Shown: piece by piece, positions 50,591 to 58,434 of the stretch | Numbering within the stretch: the first letter of the stretch is position 1 | Layout: each line of letters begins with the position of its first letter | NCBI RefSeq assembly: GCF_013387465.1 | Contig: NZ_VYGV01000006.1 | Coordinates: forward strand, 963,638 to 1,027,637 | Length of the DNA stretch: 64,000 nt | Reading direction: 5' to 3' | DNA from: Hydrogenophaga aromaticivorans | GTDB taxonomy: Bacteria > Pseudomonadota > Gammaproteobacteria > Burkholderiales > Burkholderiaceae_C | The notes under the pieces: generated by a model | What the model saw: the letters and a program-made list of their open reading frames with translations, nothing else | Told to the model about the DNA's origin: nothing | Database searches by the model: none | Made by a program: the position numbers and the translations under genes

Positions 50591-51987
50591 GCGGCCACCA
50601 GAAAAGAAGGGACGTTGATCGGGGTGTTCGCGGCGTAGTCATTGCTCTCGCGGGACTGGCCAAACAGTTCGGACTTGACGGATTCGAGGACTTCTGTCGC
50701 CAGGGCTTCGGCCATTTGGTTGGCGTCCTCTTCCTTGCGCTTGAGGTTCGACACGATGGAACCCTCTTGCTCGCTGGCGAAGATGTGCACATGCACTTCC
50801 TGTTTTTGGCCGAAGCGGTAGCAGCGGCGCACGGCCTGGTAATAGGCCTCCCACGAGTCCGTCACGCCGACGAAAGCCACGTTTCGGCAGTGCTGCCAGT
50901 TCAAGCCCCATCCGGCGATAGACGCCTTTGTGACCAGCACTCGGGTGCGTCCTTCGGCGAAGTCGTGCAGGCGTTTCTCCTTGGTCTGTTCGTCGTCGGC
51001 GCCGCGAATCTCCACGGCGTCAGGGATGGCTGCGCGCAGTGCTTCGCCCTCGGCATTCAGGTCGCACCAGATAACCCATGGCTCGGTGCTGGCGTTGACC
51101 ATGGCAGCGCAGGCTTTTACGCGCTCTTCAATGCTGGCCTTGCGGGCGCTGCGGCGCTCCATCAGGTCATTGGCCTTCATGGCGAACAGGAACCCGGTTT
51201 CTTCCTGGCTGTGCTCGCTCTCGACGGTGTGCTGATGCACGGTCAGCGGCGGCAGGTTGTAGGCCGATGCGTCATAACCCAGATCGGAAGGGCTGCGCAG
51301 CATCACGCCCCACGAAGCCACCCAGCGCCAGAAGATTTGCCGGGCGTGGCCCTTGACGCGCCATGTCTGGGTGTCGCCGCCGTCATGGACGAAGAACTCT
51401 GCCAACATCTCGGCGCGCGAGCGGATGCCCAGGAACTCGGCATGCGTTCCAAGCTCGGTCCAGTCGTTCGGCGCCGGAGTGGCCGTGGCGCACAGCCGGT
51501 AAGGCGTGCGGCTGAATGCGTCCAGCAGCGCCTGCAGGGTCTTGCTGGTGTGGTGCTTGATGACGCTGGATTCGTCCAGAACGACACCCACGAACCGCGA
51601 TGCATCGAACTTGTGCAGCCGGTCATAGTTCGTGATGTTGATGCCTGGCTTCACATCATCCGCATCGTGAGCGTGCGTGATCGTCACGCCACATGCCGCA
51701 GCTTCAGCAACCGTCTGTTGCGCCACTGCCAACGGGGCCAGGATCAGAATGTCGCCGGAAGTCTCTCGGCACACCACGTCAGCCCATGCGACTTGCATAC
51801 GGGTCTTTCCAAGACCGGTATCAGCAAAGATCGCGCAGCGGCCACGGCGCAGCGCCCAGCGGACGAGCGCCACCTGATGCGGGAACAGTCCGTCGATCAG
51901 GTCAACGTCGTGCGTGATGCCAACGGGTGGCGTTGATGTGAGCTTTTGACGGACGAATCCGCCGTAGTCGATAATCGTTTCAGCCAT
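50587..51987 (-). CDS. SNF2-family DNA helicase/translocase
   Basis: A 466-residue protein with two RecA-like domains. Walker A ADTGLGKT is at 55-62, motif II reads VVLDESS near 137, and the C-terminal motif VI is VRRCYRFGQ near 390. It overlaps the methyltransferase start, so the pair is probably co-translated. Phage SNF2 proteins of this size are usually replication/recombination accessories. Confidence 0.87.
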   Translation of the reverse strand: MAETIIDYGGFVRQKLTSTPPVGITHDVDLIDGLFPHQVALVRWALRRGRCAIFADTGLGKTRMQVAWADVVCRETSGDILILAPLAVAQQTVAEAAACGVTITHAHDADDVKPGINITNYDRLHKFDASRFVGVVLDESSVIKHHTSKTLQALLDAFSRTPYRLCATATPAPNDWTELGTHAEFLGIRSRAEMLAEFFVHDGGDTQTWRVKGHARQIFWRWVASWGVMLRSPSDLGYDASAYNLPPLTVHQHTVESEHSQEETGFLFAMKANDLMERRSARKASIEERVKACAAMVNASTEPWVIWCDLNAEGEALRAAIPDAVEIRGADDEQTKEKRLHDFAEGRTRVLVTKASIAGWGLNWQHCRNVAFVGVTDSWEAYYQAVRRCYRFGQKQEVHVHIFASEQEGSIVSNLKRKEEDANQMAEALATEVLESVKSELFGQSRESNDYAANTPINVPSFLVAA

Positions 51988-52014
51988 AGTCGTTTCCTTT
52001 GTTGATGACTGGGG

Positions 52015-52218
52015 TCAGAGGCCTGTCTGTTCGCGCAGACAGGTTTCGTTTTTTGTGGCGTCGAAAAGGTCGGCGGTCTTGTCGTCGCGCGCTGGCGCTG
52101 CCTGCTTTGCGCCTGGCATGAGGCCCCACTTGGCAGCGCACACCGGGCCATATGCCGCGTGGCCGTGCTTGACGGCTGGCTTCTTCAGGGGTCTGTGGCA
52201 GGCGGCGCAGATGGTCAT
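52015..52218 (-). CDS. small zinc-finger-like protein
   Basis: A 67-residue protein starting at the ATG at 52218: MTICAACHRPLKK, then YGPVCAAKWGL, three Cys that could bind zinc. It overlaps the membrane-protein gene upstream. Function unknown. Confidence 0.6.
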   Translation of the reverse strand: MTICAACHRPLKKPAVKHGHAAYGPVCAAKWGLMPGAKQAAPARDDKTADLFDATKNETCLREQTGL

Positions 52219-52436
52219 GCAACACCCCACTGAATCAGCGCGCCGCGCAGGTAGACCAGCGTGTAGGCGGCAACCAGAACCATCAGGCCCCATGCGCCAG
52301 CGTCCAGCGCGAAAACAAACCAGAACGGCTGTCCTGCGAGGCCCACAATCGGCGCCCACTTGCGCAGCGTGAGATTGCGGCCCATGGCGAACCAGATGGA
52401 CGTGAGGCCGAAGCTGGCCATGAGGAACTGCGTCAT
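52215..52436 (-). CDS. small two-helix membrane protein
   Basis: A 73-residue protein with two hydrophobic stretches (FLMASFGLTSIWFAMG and GAWGLMVLVAAYTLVYL). It is coupled to both neighbours by 4-base overlaps. Many phages carry such membrane proteins in early operons; function unknown. Confidence 0.6.
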   Translation of the reverse strand: MTQFLMASFGLTSIWFAMGRNLTLRKWAPIVGLAGQPFWFVFALDAGAWGLMVLVAAYTLVYLRGALIQWGVA

Positions 52437-52924
52437 GCGAATTTCGCCTTCCCGTAATGCGCCATGAGCAGGGCGTCTGCCCGGCCGTTGTCCTTTTGGC
52501 GGCTCAGATGGCTTGCTGCAATCGCCGGGTACAGTGAGCGGGCCAGCGTCAGTGCCTTGGCTTTGTCGGCGTCAAGGCCATACATGCGCTTCCAGCGCTG
52601 CGCGTTGACCAGCTTCACATCCATGCGAAGCACAGACAGCACGCCCTCGATCACGCCCTTGCTGTGCATGAGGCTGGTGTTCGCGCCGCTGCCAGACTTG
52701 TTCGATGGCATGGCGTGCACGTCCTCCAGCACCACGATGGCCGACTCTTCGGCAGGGATCATCTTTCGCAGGAGAACAGCCAGCGCGTAGCCGTGAATGA
52801 TTCGCTTGGTGCGGCCAGAGCCAGCAATCTCCAGCGTCGGGATGTCGGCCACGCTGGCGCCGTTCGGGCCAATGGCCGCGATGGCACCAGAGATGCCGGG
52901 ATCGATCGCGCAGAAGATCGCCAT
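52433..52924 (-). CDS. RuvC-like Holliday-junction resolvase
   Basis: A 163-residue RNase-H-fold nuclease. Catalytic acids are visible in CAIDPGISGAIA (Asp8), VVLEDVHAMP (Glu near 70) and KDNGRADALLMAHYG near the C-terminus. It is of phage/bacterial RuvC type. It probably resolves branched replication or recombination DNA before packaging. Confidence 0.83.
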   Translation of the reverse strand: MAIFCAIDPGISGAIAAIGPNGASVADIPTLEIAGSGRTKRIIHGYALAVLLRKMIPAEESAIVVLEDVHAMPSNKSGSGANTSLMHSKGVIEGVLSVLRMDVKLVNAQRWKRMYGLDADKAKALTLARSLYPAIAASHLSRQKDNGRADALLMAHYGKAKFA

Positions 52925-52927
52925 GGC

Positions 52928-53557
52928 TCAGTGCACCGCTGCAGCTTCGGTACCGGGCACCACGCCGGCCGTGAAGATGTCTTCGGCGGTCAGTTCCTTG
53001 TCTTCCTCGTCCATGCCGGGCAGGATCAGGCTGGGCTCTTCTTCCACCTCGGCCTTCACCTCGGGCGGCGTCAGCGTCACACGCACTTCCTGGCTGATCA
53101 GCATGGCCAGCTTCCCGATGATCTGTTCCGTCAAGCCGCTGTTGGCCTGCACGCGGAACTTCATGGAAACGGTGCCGCCTTCCTTCAGCTCCAGCGAGAA
53201 CTTGCCCACGTTGACGGCCGGCAGCACGATGCCGACTTCTTCGTCGATGCCGTATTCGACGGCGAAGCGGTGGCCGACCATTTCGGTGCCCAGCTTCTGC
53301 GCGCCCAGGTTGTTGAAGCGCAGCAGCGGCTTGGCGCTGATTTCGAAGCCGTCCATCGTGGCCTGGCTGTCGTCGCCGGCTTCGGCGGCTTTGTAAAAGG
53401 CATCCAGCAGCCCGGGCTGGAAGTCGTCAAGGATGGTGTTCGGCGCGTCGTAGTTGATCGACAAGTCGATGGCGCTCACGCTGTCGTCGCCGTGTTTCTC
53501 GACACGGGTGTTCAGGTTGCTCAGGGTGACGTAGGTCGGCTTCAGGAGGGAAAACAT
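52928..53557 (-). CDS. early phage protein of unknown function
   Basis: A 209-residue acidic, beta-rich protein starting at the ATG at 53557 (MFSLLKPTYVTLSNLN). It ends in a very acidic tail (KAEVEEEPSLILPGMDEEDKELTAED cut here: EEEPSLILPGMDEEDK). The acidic tail and the position between a DnaC-type loader and RuvC suggest an ssDNA-binding-like or replication-clamp role, but no family is recognised. Confidence 0.55.
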   Translation of the reverse strand: MFSLLKPTYVTLSNLNTRVEKHGDDSVSAIDLSINYDAPNTILDDFQPGLLDAFYKAAEAGDDSQATMDGFEISAKPLLRFNNLGAQKLGTEMVGHRFAVEYGIDEEVGIVLPAVNVGKFSLELKEGGTVSMKFRVQANSGLTEQIIGKLAMLISQEVRVTLTPPEVKAEVEEEPSLILPGMDEEDKELTAEDIFTAGVVPGTEAAAVH

Positions 53558-53591
53558 GGTTGGCTCTTTCTCAGGTGGGTTGGTGGTGTAG

Positions 53592-53735
53592 TCAGGCGAA
53601 CTCGTTGATCGGCTCGCCAAGAACGGCAAGCGCCCAGTTGACAGACCGCGCGCTGTGCCAGATGCCAGCTCGGATCTCGTCAAGGATTCGGTGCGCCAGG
53701 CTGGCGCGCGGGTTGTTCGTGCGCAGCATGCTCAT
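53592..53735 (-). CDS. 47-residue early phage protein
   Basis: A short frame starting at the ATG at 53735 in an ATGA overlap with the helicase-loader stop and ending at 53592. It encodes MSMLRTNNPRASLAHRILD, then a helix (EIRAGIWHSARSVNWALAVLG). The overlap and codon pattern support translation. Function unknown. Confidence 0.6.
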   Translation of the reverse strand: MSMLRTNNPRASLAHRILDEIRAGIWHSARSVNWALAVLGEPINEFA

Positions 53736-54538
53736 GACGCACTCCTGCGGGCCTGTGGCCGATAGCTTTCCCAGTCGAAGGCCACCCAGCGCGCCGTCTG
53801 GCGCATGCGGTCATAGGCGCGCTCTCCGATGTACTGGGTGAAGCCGGCGCGGTCTTGGTTTGTGATGAAGATGCTGGGCTTCATTTGCCGATAGCGCCGA
53901 TCGATCACGTCAAACAGGATCGTCTGCTCACCGTCCGTCCCGTACTGAACGCCGATTTCATCCACGATCAGCAGGGCGACACGCTCGTACTCGGAAAGCA
54001 CATCCGTCTCACTGACCGGGGAGTCCTTGCGCCACGTATCGCGCACCGAACGAATCAGGTCGAGACAGGTCGTGTAGATCGGAAGCTTGGCGGGCATCAG
54101 CTTGTTCATCACGGCTGCGGCCAGGTGCCCCTTCCCGGTTCCTGGAAGGCCTGCAAAGATCAGCGTTTCACCGCTCACCATGTGGCGATCAAAGTCGGCC
54201 GCGAAGTCCATGGAGACCTGCATCGCGTGCTTCTGCTGGTCGGTGGAGGCGATGTAGTTCGCAAAGCTGCACGGCTCTAGGCGAACAGGAAGGCGAGACT
54301 GCCGTATCACATCGGCGCGGCGCATGTTTTCCATGATGTTCCGGTCGCGCTGCTCAGCCGCCAACCGGTCCGCCTTTTCCTGTTCTGCGCACCCAGGACA
54401 TTGAGACCAGACCTCACGGCCACCTCGCAGTCGCAAACCGGTTGCGATGTACTCGCCATGGATTTGGCAATTGATCGTTTTCGGATCAATTGCGACCGGA
54501 ATCAATCCAGAAATTTTGGAATCAGATGAGGCTTCCAT
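53732..54538 (-). CDS. DnaC-like helicase loader (AAA+)
   Basis: A 268-residue replication protein starting at the ATG at 54538. An N-terminal zinc-binding region (Cys24, Cys47, Cys50) precedes the AAA+ domain: Walker A GLPGTGKG at 130-137, Walker B VALLIVDEIG, and sensor-type SIFITNQDR. It is coupled to the initiator gene (17-base overlap). Together they should load the host DnaB helicase at the origin in the initiator gene. Confidence 0.88.
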   Translation of the reverse strand: MEASSDSKISGLIPVAIDPKTINCQIHGEYIATGLRLRGGREVWSQCPGCAEQEKADRLAAEQRDRNIMENMRRADVIRQSRLPVRLEPCSFANYIASTDQQKHAMQVSMDFAADFDRHMVSGETLIFAGLPGTGKGHLAAAVMNKLMPAKLPIYTTCLDLIRSVRDTWRKDSPVSETDVLSEYERVALLIVDEIGVQYGTDGEQTILFDVIDRRYRQMKPSIFITNQDRAGFTQYIGERAYDRMRQTARWVAFDWESYRPQARRSAS

Positions 54539-55358
54539 CGGTGCTCGCTCCTTCTCGGTAGTTCTTGCCGGCGAATCCGGCGTGACGGGTTGCTGTGCGG
54601 GGTTTGTTTTTCGGCTCCCAAAGCCCTTGCCATCCGTTTTCAATGGCGGTGTCGATCACGGTTTCCGGCGTGAATCCAGCGGCCAGGTGTTCGCCCAACT
54701 TTTTGACCTGCAGCTTTGCGGCCTCTTCGGTGATCGGCTTGTTCCGGGTTTTCCGGTCACGGACCCAACGTCCCCATGTCTCCCGATCCAGCCACTCAGG
54801 AAGTTCAATCAATCCAGCATCGAAGGGTCGCGAACGCGATCCCTTATTACTGGTTCCTTCTAGGTTCTTTACTGGTTCTTTACTGGTTCCGTGTCCCGTT
54901 TTCGGGACTGTTTCATTCCGTTTTTGGGACTCTTCATGTCCGTTTTCGGTACTCTTCATGTCCAAATTCGGTACTGTTTGAATTTCTGAAACAGTCCCGT
55001 TTTTGGTACTGCTGCTGGTGCCGTTTTCGGGACTGTTTTCGTCCGTTTCCGGTACCGCTTGATCGGCTTTAACAGTCCCGTTTTTGGGAGTCTTTAACTC
55101 ATAGACAAACACCTGGCCTGTCATCCCTCGGCGTTCTTTTTGCTGCTCAAGGAATCCAAGATCGCGCAGTCGTTTGATGTTTTCAAGAACCGTTTTTCTA
55201 TCCTGGGCTGTCACATCGGATATATGCTTTGTGGAAGGCCAGCAAAGCATTTGCTCGCCATCCACATTCACGCAATCAGCCATCGCCACCAAAACAAACT
55301 TGGTTGACGACTTTGGAATTGGCTGGGAAAGCGCCCAACGAATCGCATCAAAGCTCAC
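54522..55358 (-). CDS. O-type replication initiator
   Basis: A 278-residue protein with a proposed GTG start at 55358 overlapping the previous stop. Residues 1-90 form a winged-helix region (WPSTKHISDVTAQDRKTVLENIKRLRDLGFLEQQ by its core VTAQDRKTVLENIKRL). A low-complexity Asn/Gly/Thr-rich linker comes next, encoded by the iterons. The C-terminal domain (LIELPEWLDRETWGRWVRDR) probably contacts the loader. The layout parallels lambda O, where the origin lies inside the gene. Confidence 0.82.
   Translation of the reverse strand: MSFDAIRWALSQPIPKSSTKFVLVAMADCVNVDGEQMLCWPSTKHISDVTAQDRKTVLENIKRLRDLGFLEQQKERRGMTGQVFVYELKTPKNGTVKADQAVPETDENSPENGTSSSTKNGTVSEIQTVPNLDMKSTENGHEESQKRNETVPKTGHGTSKEPVKNLEGTSNKGSRSRPFDAGLIELPEWLDRETWGRWVRDRKTRNKPITEEAAKLQVKKLGEHLAAGFTPETVIDTAIENGWQGLWEPKNKPRTATRHAGFAGKNYREGASTDGSLI
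54841..55095. other. probable phage replication origin: 8 iterons
   Basis: Eight copies of CCGTTTTCGGGACTGTTT and close variants start at 54896, 54918, 54940, 54962, 54997, 55021, 55043 and 55078 (plus strand). Spacing is mostly 22 bases (two helical turns), with 24 and 35 at block borders. Next to them (54847-54890) are three TACTGGTTC repeats in an AT-richer stretch that could open first. All lie inside the initiator gene, as in lambda O. Confidence 0.75.
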
Positions 55359-55596
55359 GCAGCGACTCCTGATAGGCGTCTTCGCGCTGCTCTTCAATGC
55401 GGTCCAATTGCTGCAGATCACGGGATCGCTCCATCGCCTCGACCATCTCAGGCGACCGCAGCGCCACCAGGCGGCGGACATCATCGAAAGCCTCGCGGGC
55501 CTTCTGGCGGTGACCAGCGTTCTGGTGTGCCTCGACTTGAGCGCCTGCCGCTCGGATGGCGGCTTCCAGCTCGTCTGGGGTGTATGCGGGTGTCAT
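55348..55596 (-). CDS. small helical early protein
   Basis: An 82-residue, highly charged, all-helical protein (MTPAYTPDELEAAIRAAG, REAFDDVRRLVALRSPEMVEAMERSRD region). Its stop lies just past the initiator GTG. It overlaps the next upstream gene by 4 bases. Function unknown. Confidence 0.6.
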   Translation of the reverse strand: MTPAYTPDELEAAIRAAGAQVEAHQNAGHRQKAREAFDDVRRLVALRSPEMVEAMERSRDLQQLDRIEEQREDAYQESLREL

Positions 55597-55898
55597 ATGC
55601 CACCCCTTTTGATCTGGTCGCCGCGGCTGCTTCCACGCGGGCCGATGGTGATCGACTGCGGTGCGTTGTTCAGCAGCTTCTTGCCGCGCTTGGACAGGCC
55701 CTTGAGGGTGGCGTGGCCGAATCCGGTACCGCGCGCCTTCTGGGCTTCCTTGGAGTGATCTGCAGCGGCCTGCTTGCGTGCCAGCGTGGCCTTTCCAACT
55801 TCGCCAGGATCGTTCGCAAACAGCGATGCGCGCGCCTGGGTGAAGGCGTTGTTGGTGGACTTGATGATCTTGGTATCTGGCCAGTAGACGGAGGTCAT
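55593..55898 (-). CDS. basic early phage protein
   Basis: A 101-residue protein starting at the ATG at 55898 (MTSVYWPDTKIIKSTNNAFTQ). It is rich in Lys/Arg in the second half (KARGTGFGHATLKGLSKRGKK), suggesting nucleic-acid contact. It is coupled to the CII-like gene by a 4-base overlap. Function unknown. Confidence 0.6.
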   Translation of the reverse strand: MTSVYWPDTKIIKSTNNAFTQARASLFANDPGEVGKATLARKQAAADHSKEAQKARGTGFGHATLKGLSKRGKKLLNNAPQSITIGPRGSSRGDQIKRGGI

Positions 55899-56284
55899 GC
55901 CGAGACCCCCATCTTCAAACTGGCAATCGCCCGCTCGATGCGCGAGGCGCTTTCTCCGTCCTGCTTCTTTGCTGCCAGATACTCGCGCAGCAGCTCGGCA
56001 AGCTCGTCCTTCGGGTTGATCGGCTGGGGCTCCGAATAGCCCAGCATGGAGCACATGAAGAAGAACGCGCCGTGATGCCCTTGGTCGCGCGCCATGCGCA
56101 GAAGCAGCATCAGATGATCTGGACTCAAGCGCTCGGGCTTGTCCTCGTTCAGGCACGCCAGCAGGTGCCGCTGGGCGGCGTCCACCATCTTCTCGGGCCA
56201 GAGCTTGTGCGCCACAACCTTGCTGCCGCCAAGGTCCTTAACGACAGAGATCAGCGCTGCATTCAGAGACTGGTCTTCACCCAT
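55895..56284 (-). CDS. CII-like phage regulator
   Basis: A 129-residue helical protein. The segment GGSKVVAHKLWPEKMVDAAQRHLLACLNEDKPERLSPDHLMLLLRMARDQG, represented by GGSKVVAHKLWPE and RLSPDHLMLLLRMA, follows the pattern of the CII/YdaT-type phage regulators: an HTH followed by an aggregation-prone helix. It is the second gene after the Cro-like gene, as CII is in lambdoid phages. The exact role in the lysis/lysogeny choice is inferred. Confidence 0.55.
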   Translation of the reverse strand: MGEDQSLNAALISVVKDLGGSKVVAHKLWPEKMVDAAQRHLLACLNEDKPERLSPDHLMLLLRMARDQGHHGAFFFMCSMLGYSEPQPINPKDELAELLREYLAAKKQDGESASRIERAIASLKMGVSA

Positions 56285-56293
56285 TCCTCTGCA

Positions 56294-56340
56294 CTCCTAA
56301 AAATTGGGAACCGTTGGGAATGACACCCAACAGGCAAAAA
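56294..56340 (-). terminator. tR1-like hairpin between the Cro-like and CII-like genes
   Basis: Minus-strand GTTGGG-TGTCATT-CCCAAC, then GGTTCCCAATTTTT. The moderate stem with a T run a few bases later resembles a leaky early terminator. The rest of the 211-base gap (56285-56495) shows no convincing gene. Confidence 0.45.
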
Positions 56341-56495
56341 AAGAGACTGTTGGCATGGAAACGAACCACGCCATCAGTCACATGAAGAAAAAGCCCACCA
56401 CCGGCACTCACTGCCTGCCACGCCAGGGAGGAAAGCGGGAGACGTTGCTCGTGCCGGCCGGATACGGCTATGCGGCGGTGGGCGAAAAACACGGG

Positions 56496-56723
56496 TCAGA
56501 CCTCGGTCTTGATCGCGGGCTGCTGATTCGAAAGAGCGGTAGCTGCAACCACATCGACGCCCTCAAGCGCCTCTGGCTTTGCGACCTGGAGGAACATCAT
56601 TCGTGGCTTGGGGATTCCGTGGTACCGCCACGCACTGACAGATGGCATGCGCACTTCAAAAAGCCGTGCTGCTTCGGCGGTACCGCCAAGGGCGTCGATG
56701 ATCTTTGCTGCATTCGTGTTCAT
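56496..56723 (-). CDS. Cro-like / YdaS-type DNA-binding protein
   Basis: A 75-residue protein with a helix-turn-helix (NAAKIIDALGGTAEAARLFEVRMPSVSAWRYHGIP, core GGTAEAARLFEVRMPSVSAWR), the YdaS/Cro-like type. It is divergent from the CI-type repressor across a 70-base operator region and is first gene of the leftward lytic operon. It probably shuts off cI. Its promoter places the start site at or near the ATG. Confidence 0.8.
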   Translation of the reverse strand: MNTNAAKIIDALGGTAEAARLFEVRMPSVSAWRYHGIPKPRMMFLQVAKPEALEGVDVVAATALSNQQPAIKTEV

Positions 56724-56727
56724 GCGG

Positions 56728-56756
56728 CTATGTTAGCCCAAGCAAACGTTTTGCGC
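56728..56756 (-). promoter_or_regulatory. leftward early promoter (cro promoter)
   Basis: The minus strand reads TTGCGC (56751-56756), a 17-base spacer and TAACAT (56728-56733), only five bases before the Cro-like ATG. The predicted start falls on the ATG, so the message may be leaderless. It overlaps two repressor operators. Confidence 0.65.
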
Positions 56757-56794
56757 AAGCCTAGACTAACATTGGTGCTGTTAGGCTAGACTTA
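56732..56794. promoter_or_regulatory. repressor operator region, three sites
   Basis: Three related sites between the divergent genes: GTTAGCCCAAGCAAA (56732-56746), GTTAGTCTAGGCTTG (minus strand of 56756-56770) and GTTAGGCTAGACTTA (56780-56794). The consensus is GTTAGNCNNRGCTNR. The same motif recurs at 59388-59428. Confidence 0.65.
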
Positions 56795-57507
56795 TGCCGA
56801 CACTGCAAGAACGAATGGCCGAGGTGCTGGGAGACACATCAGCACGCGGGCTTCAAGCTGAGATAGCTAGGCTCTGTCACAAGAGCAGGCCGACCGTTTC
56901 TGCATGGATCAACAACCCGGACAAGGTGACGACCATCAGCAGGTCGGATGCTGAGTTGATCTGCGCCAGATGGAGGCCAGAAATTTCACCCGCCTGGCTT
57001 GCGGAAGGGGCCATGCCGAAGATGGCTTTGCCTGAAGGCACTCGTCTTGGTGGGCCATATGAGAACGTATCGGACGGACCGAAACAAAATGGGCCTTACC
57101 CATTGATATCGGATGTGGTTGCCGGATCTTGGGCGGAGCTTTGCGACAACTTCCATCCGGGAGAGTCAGATGAAAAATTCATGTCCACAAAGAACCTTGG
57201 GCGCCACGGCTACATGCTTCGCGTGTATGGAAGGTCAATGGAAAACCCGGGCGGCAGGTACTCGTTCCCAGAGGGAATGATCTTGCATGTCAACCCAGAC
57301 ATGGACCCCGTGCCTGGTCAATTCGTGATCGTGCGCCGCGAGTCTACGAAGGAGGCTACCTTCAAGAAGTACGTGATTTTTGAAGGCGTTCCGTTCCTTG
57401 AGGCCATCAATCCAGACTGGCCGCGAGAACTCAAGTATTTGGCTCTTCAGCCGGGCGACGTGTGGTGCGGCGTGGTGGTTGACGCCTCTATTGGATCGCT
57501 GCCGTGA
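56794..57507 (+). CDS. cI: CI/LexA-type prophage repressor with S24 peptidase domain
   Basis: A 237-residue repressor. The N-terminal DNA-binding region (LQAEIARLCHKSRPTVSAWIN) is followed by the LexA-fold self-cleavage domain: Ala110-Gly111 cleavage site in DVVAGSW, nucleophile Ser148 in VYGRSMENP and general base Lys191 in EATFKKY. All three are present, so RecA-stimulated cleavage and SOS induction are expected. The ATG follows an operator directly and may be leaderless, as in lambda PRM transcripts. Confidence 0.88.
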   Translation: MPTLQERMAEVLGDTSARGLQAEIARLCHKSRPTVSAWINNPDKVTTISRSDAELICARWRPEISPAWLAEGAMPKMALPEGTRLGGPYENVSDGPKQNGPYPLISDVVAGSWAELCDNFHPGESDEKFMSTKNLGRHGYMLRVYGRSMENPGGRYSFPEGMILHVNPDMDPVPGQFVIVRRESTKEATFKKYVIFEGVPFLEAINPDWPRELKYLALQPGDVWCGVVVDASIGSLP

Positions 57508-57555
57508 AAAACGGGAAGTCGGCGCCCGATTCTTCGCCGAAACCAGGGAGTTATC

Positions 57556-57903
57556 ATGAAAAAGTACGTCATTGCCGCCTTTATATTCGCGGCATTTAGT
57601 GCCCATGCCGATTGCTACGGAACAGGATCATTCCGTACATGCACCGACGACAGCGGAAACAACTACACGATCAACAAATCCAGAAACAGCACCTATGTTC
57701 AGGGGAGCAATGCCGAGACGGGTAGCACATGGAACTCTCAGACGTACCGCAGTGGGAACACGTCCAGCACCTACGGAACTGACTCAGACGGCAACTCATG
57801 GAACGCCCAGACGCACCGCACCCCAAGAGGTAGCACCACCTATGGGACTGACAGCAATGGAAACAGCTTCACCAGGATTTGCGATAGAACTGGATGCTAT
57901 TGA
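57556..57903 (+). CDS. secreted Gly/Asn/Ser-rich repeat protein
   Basis: A 115-residue protein with a signal peptide (KKYVIAAFIFAAFSAHA-D). The mature part is made of repeats around YGTDSDGNSW, GNTSSTYGTD, YGTDSNGNSF, with two Cys near each end. It resembles small exported proteins widespread in Burkholderiales. It is expressed from the repressor side, so it may alter the lysogen's envelope. Role unknown. Confidence 0.7.
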   Translation: MKKYVIAAFIFAAFSAHADCYGTGSFRTCTDDSGNNYTINKSRNSTYVQGSNAETGSTWNSQTYRSGNTSSTYGTDSDGNSWNAQTHRTPRGSTTYGTDSNGNSFTRICDRTGCY

Positions 57904-57914
57904 AGTCGATCATC

Positions 57915-58325
57915 ATGATGAATATTCGCCACTTAACCACCCTGCTTTTTGCGCTTTCTCCAGCGATATGCCTTCCGCAGAACGCTTGGGAAAAAATCTC
58001 AGGAAACTTGACTGGTACATCAGAGTTCTTTATTTTGAGAGACTCTTTCGAAGTTCGATCTAATAAAAATGGTGATGAAATTGCTGTTGTGACTGGAAAG
58101 TTAACAGATCACAAATCATCAAGTATTGATATTTATCAGTGGTACGTCAAAACGGAAGACTGCTACAGGCAGAAAGGAAAACTTATCACGTTAAATCTAG
58201 ACGGAGAGTTTAAATATGAAAGCGATTTCATTTTTGATGCTGGAAATATTGCGTCTGTAAATGCAGAGGCAATATGCAGCCTATACGCTGAAAAGTATCT
58301 GAAAAATCGCGGAAAAGGGCTCTGA
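57915..58325 (+). CDS. exported protein in an AT-rich segment
   Basis: A 136-residue protein (start MMNIRHLTTLLFALSPAICL) with a signal peptide and a beta-rich mature domain (SGNLTGTSEFFILRDSFEV, IYQWYVKTEDCYRQKG) containing two Cys. Its base composition is clearly more AT-rich than the rest of the window, suggesting recent acquisition. It is a candidate lysogenic-conversion (moron) gene. Family not recognised. Confidence 0.65.
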   Translation: MMNIRHLTTLLFALSPAICLPQNAWEKISGNLTGTSEFFILRDSFEVRSNKNGDEIAVVTGKLTDHKSSSIDIYQWYVKTEDCYRQKGKLITLNLDGEFKYESDFIFDAGNIASVNAEAICSLYAEKYLKNRGKGL

Positions 58326-58338
58326 AATAGAACGCATC

Positions 58339-58434
58339 ATGCACCGCCTCATGCGTCGCGCCCTGCCGTGGGCCTTCATGTGCGCTGCCGTGATTGGCGC
58401 TGCACTCGCTTTCAAAGACTGGGTGACGGCATGA
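58339..58434 (+). CDS. 31-residue single-helix membrane peptide
   Basis: A short frame MHRLMRRALPWAFMCAAVIG, then AALAFKDWVTA, with a basic start and one hydrophobic helix. Its stop overlaps the next ATG (ATGA), supporting coupled translation. Function unknown. Confidence 0.6.
   Translation: MHRLMRRALPWAFMCAAVIGAALAFKDWVTA

Noticed and set aside
56277-56492. 71-codon minus-strand frame between the Cro-like and CII-like genes
   Set aside because: It overlaps the tR1-like hairpin and the next gene, and its composition looks non-coding.
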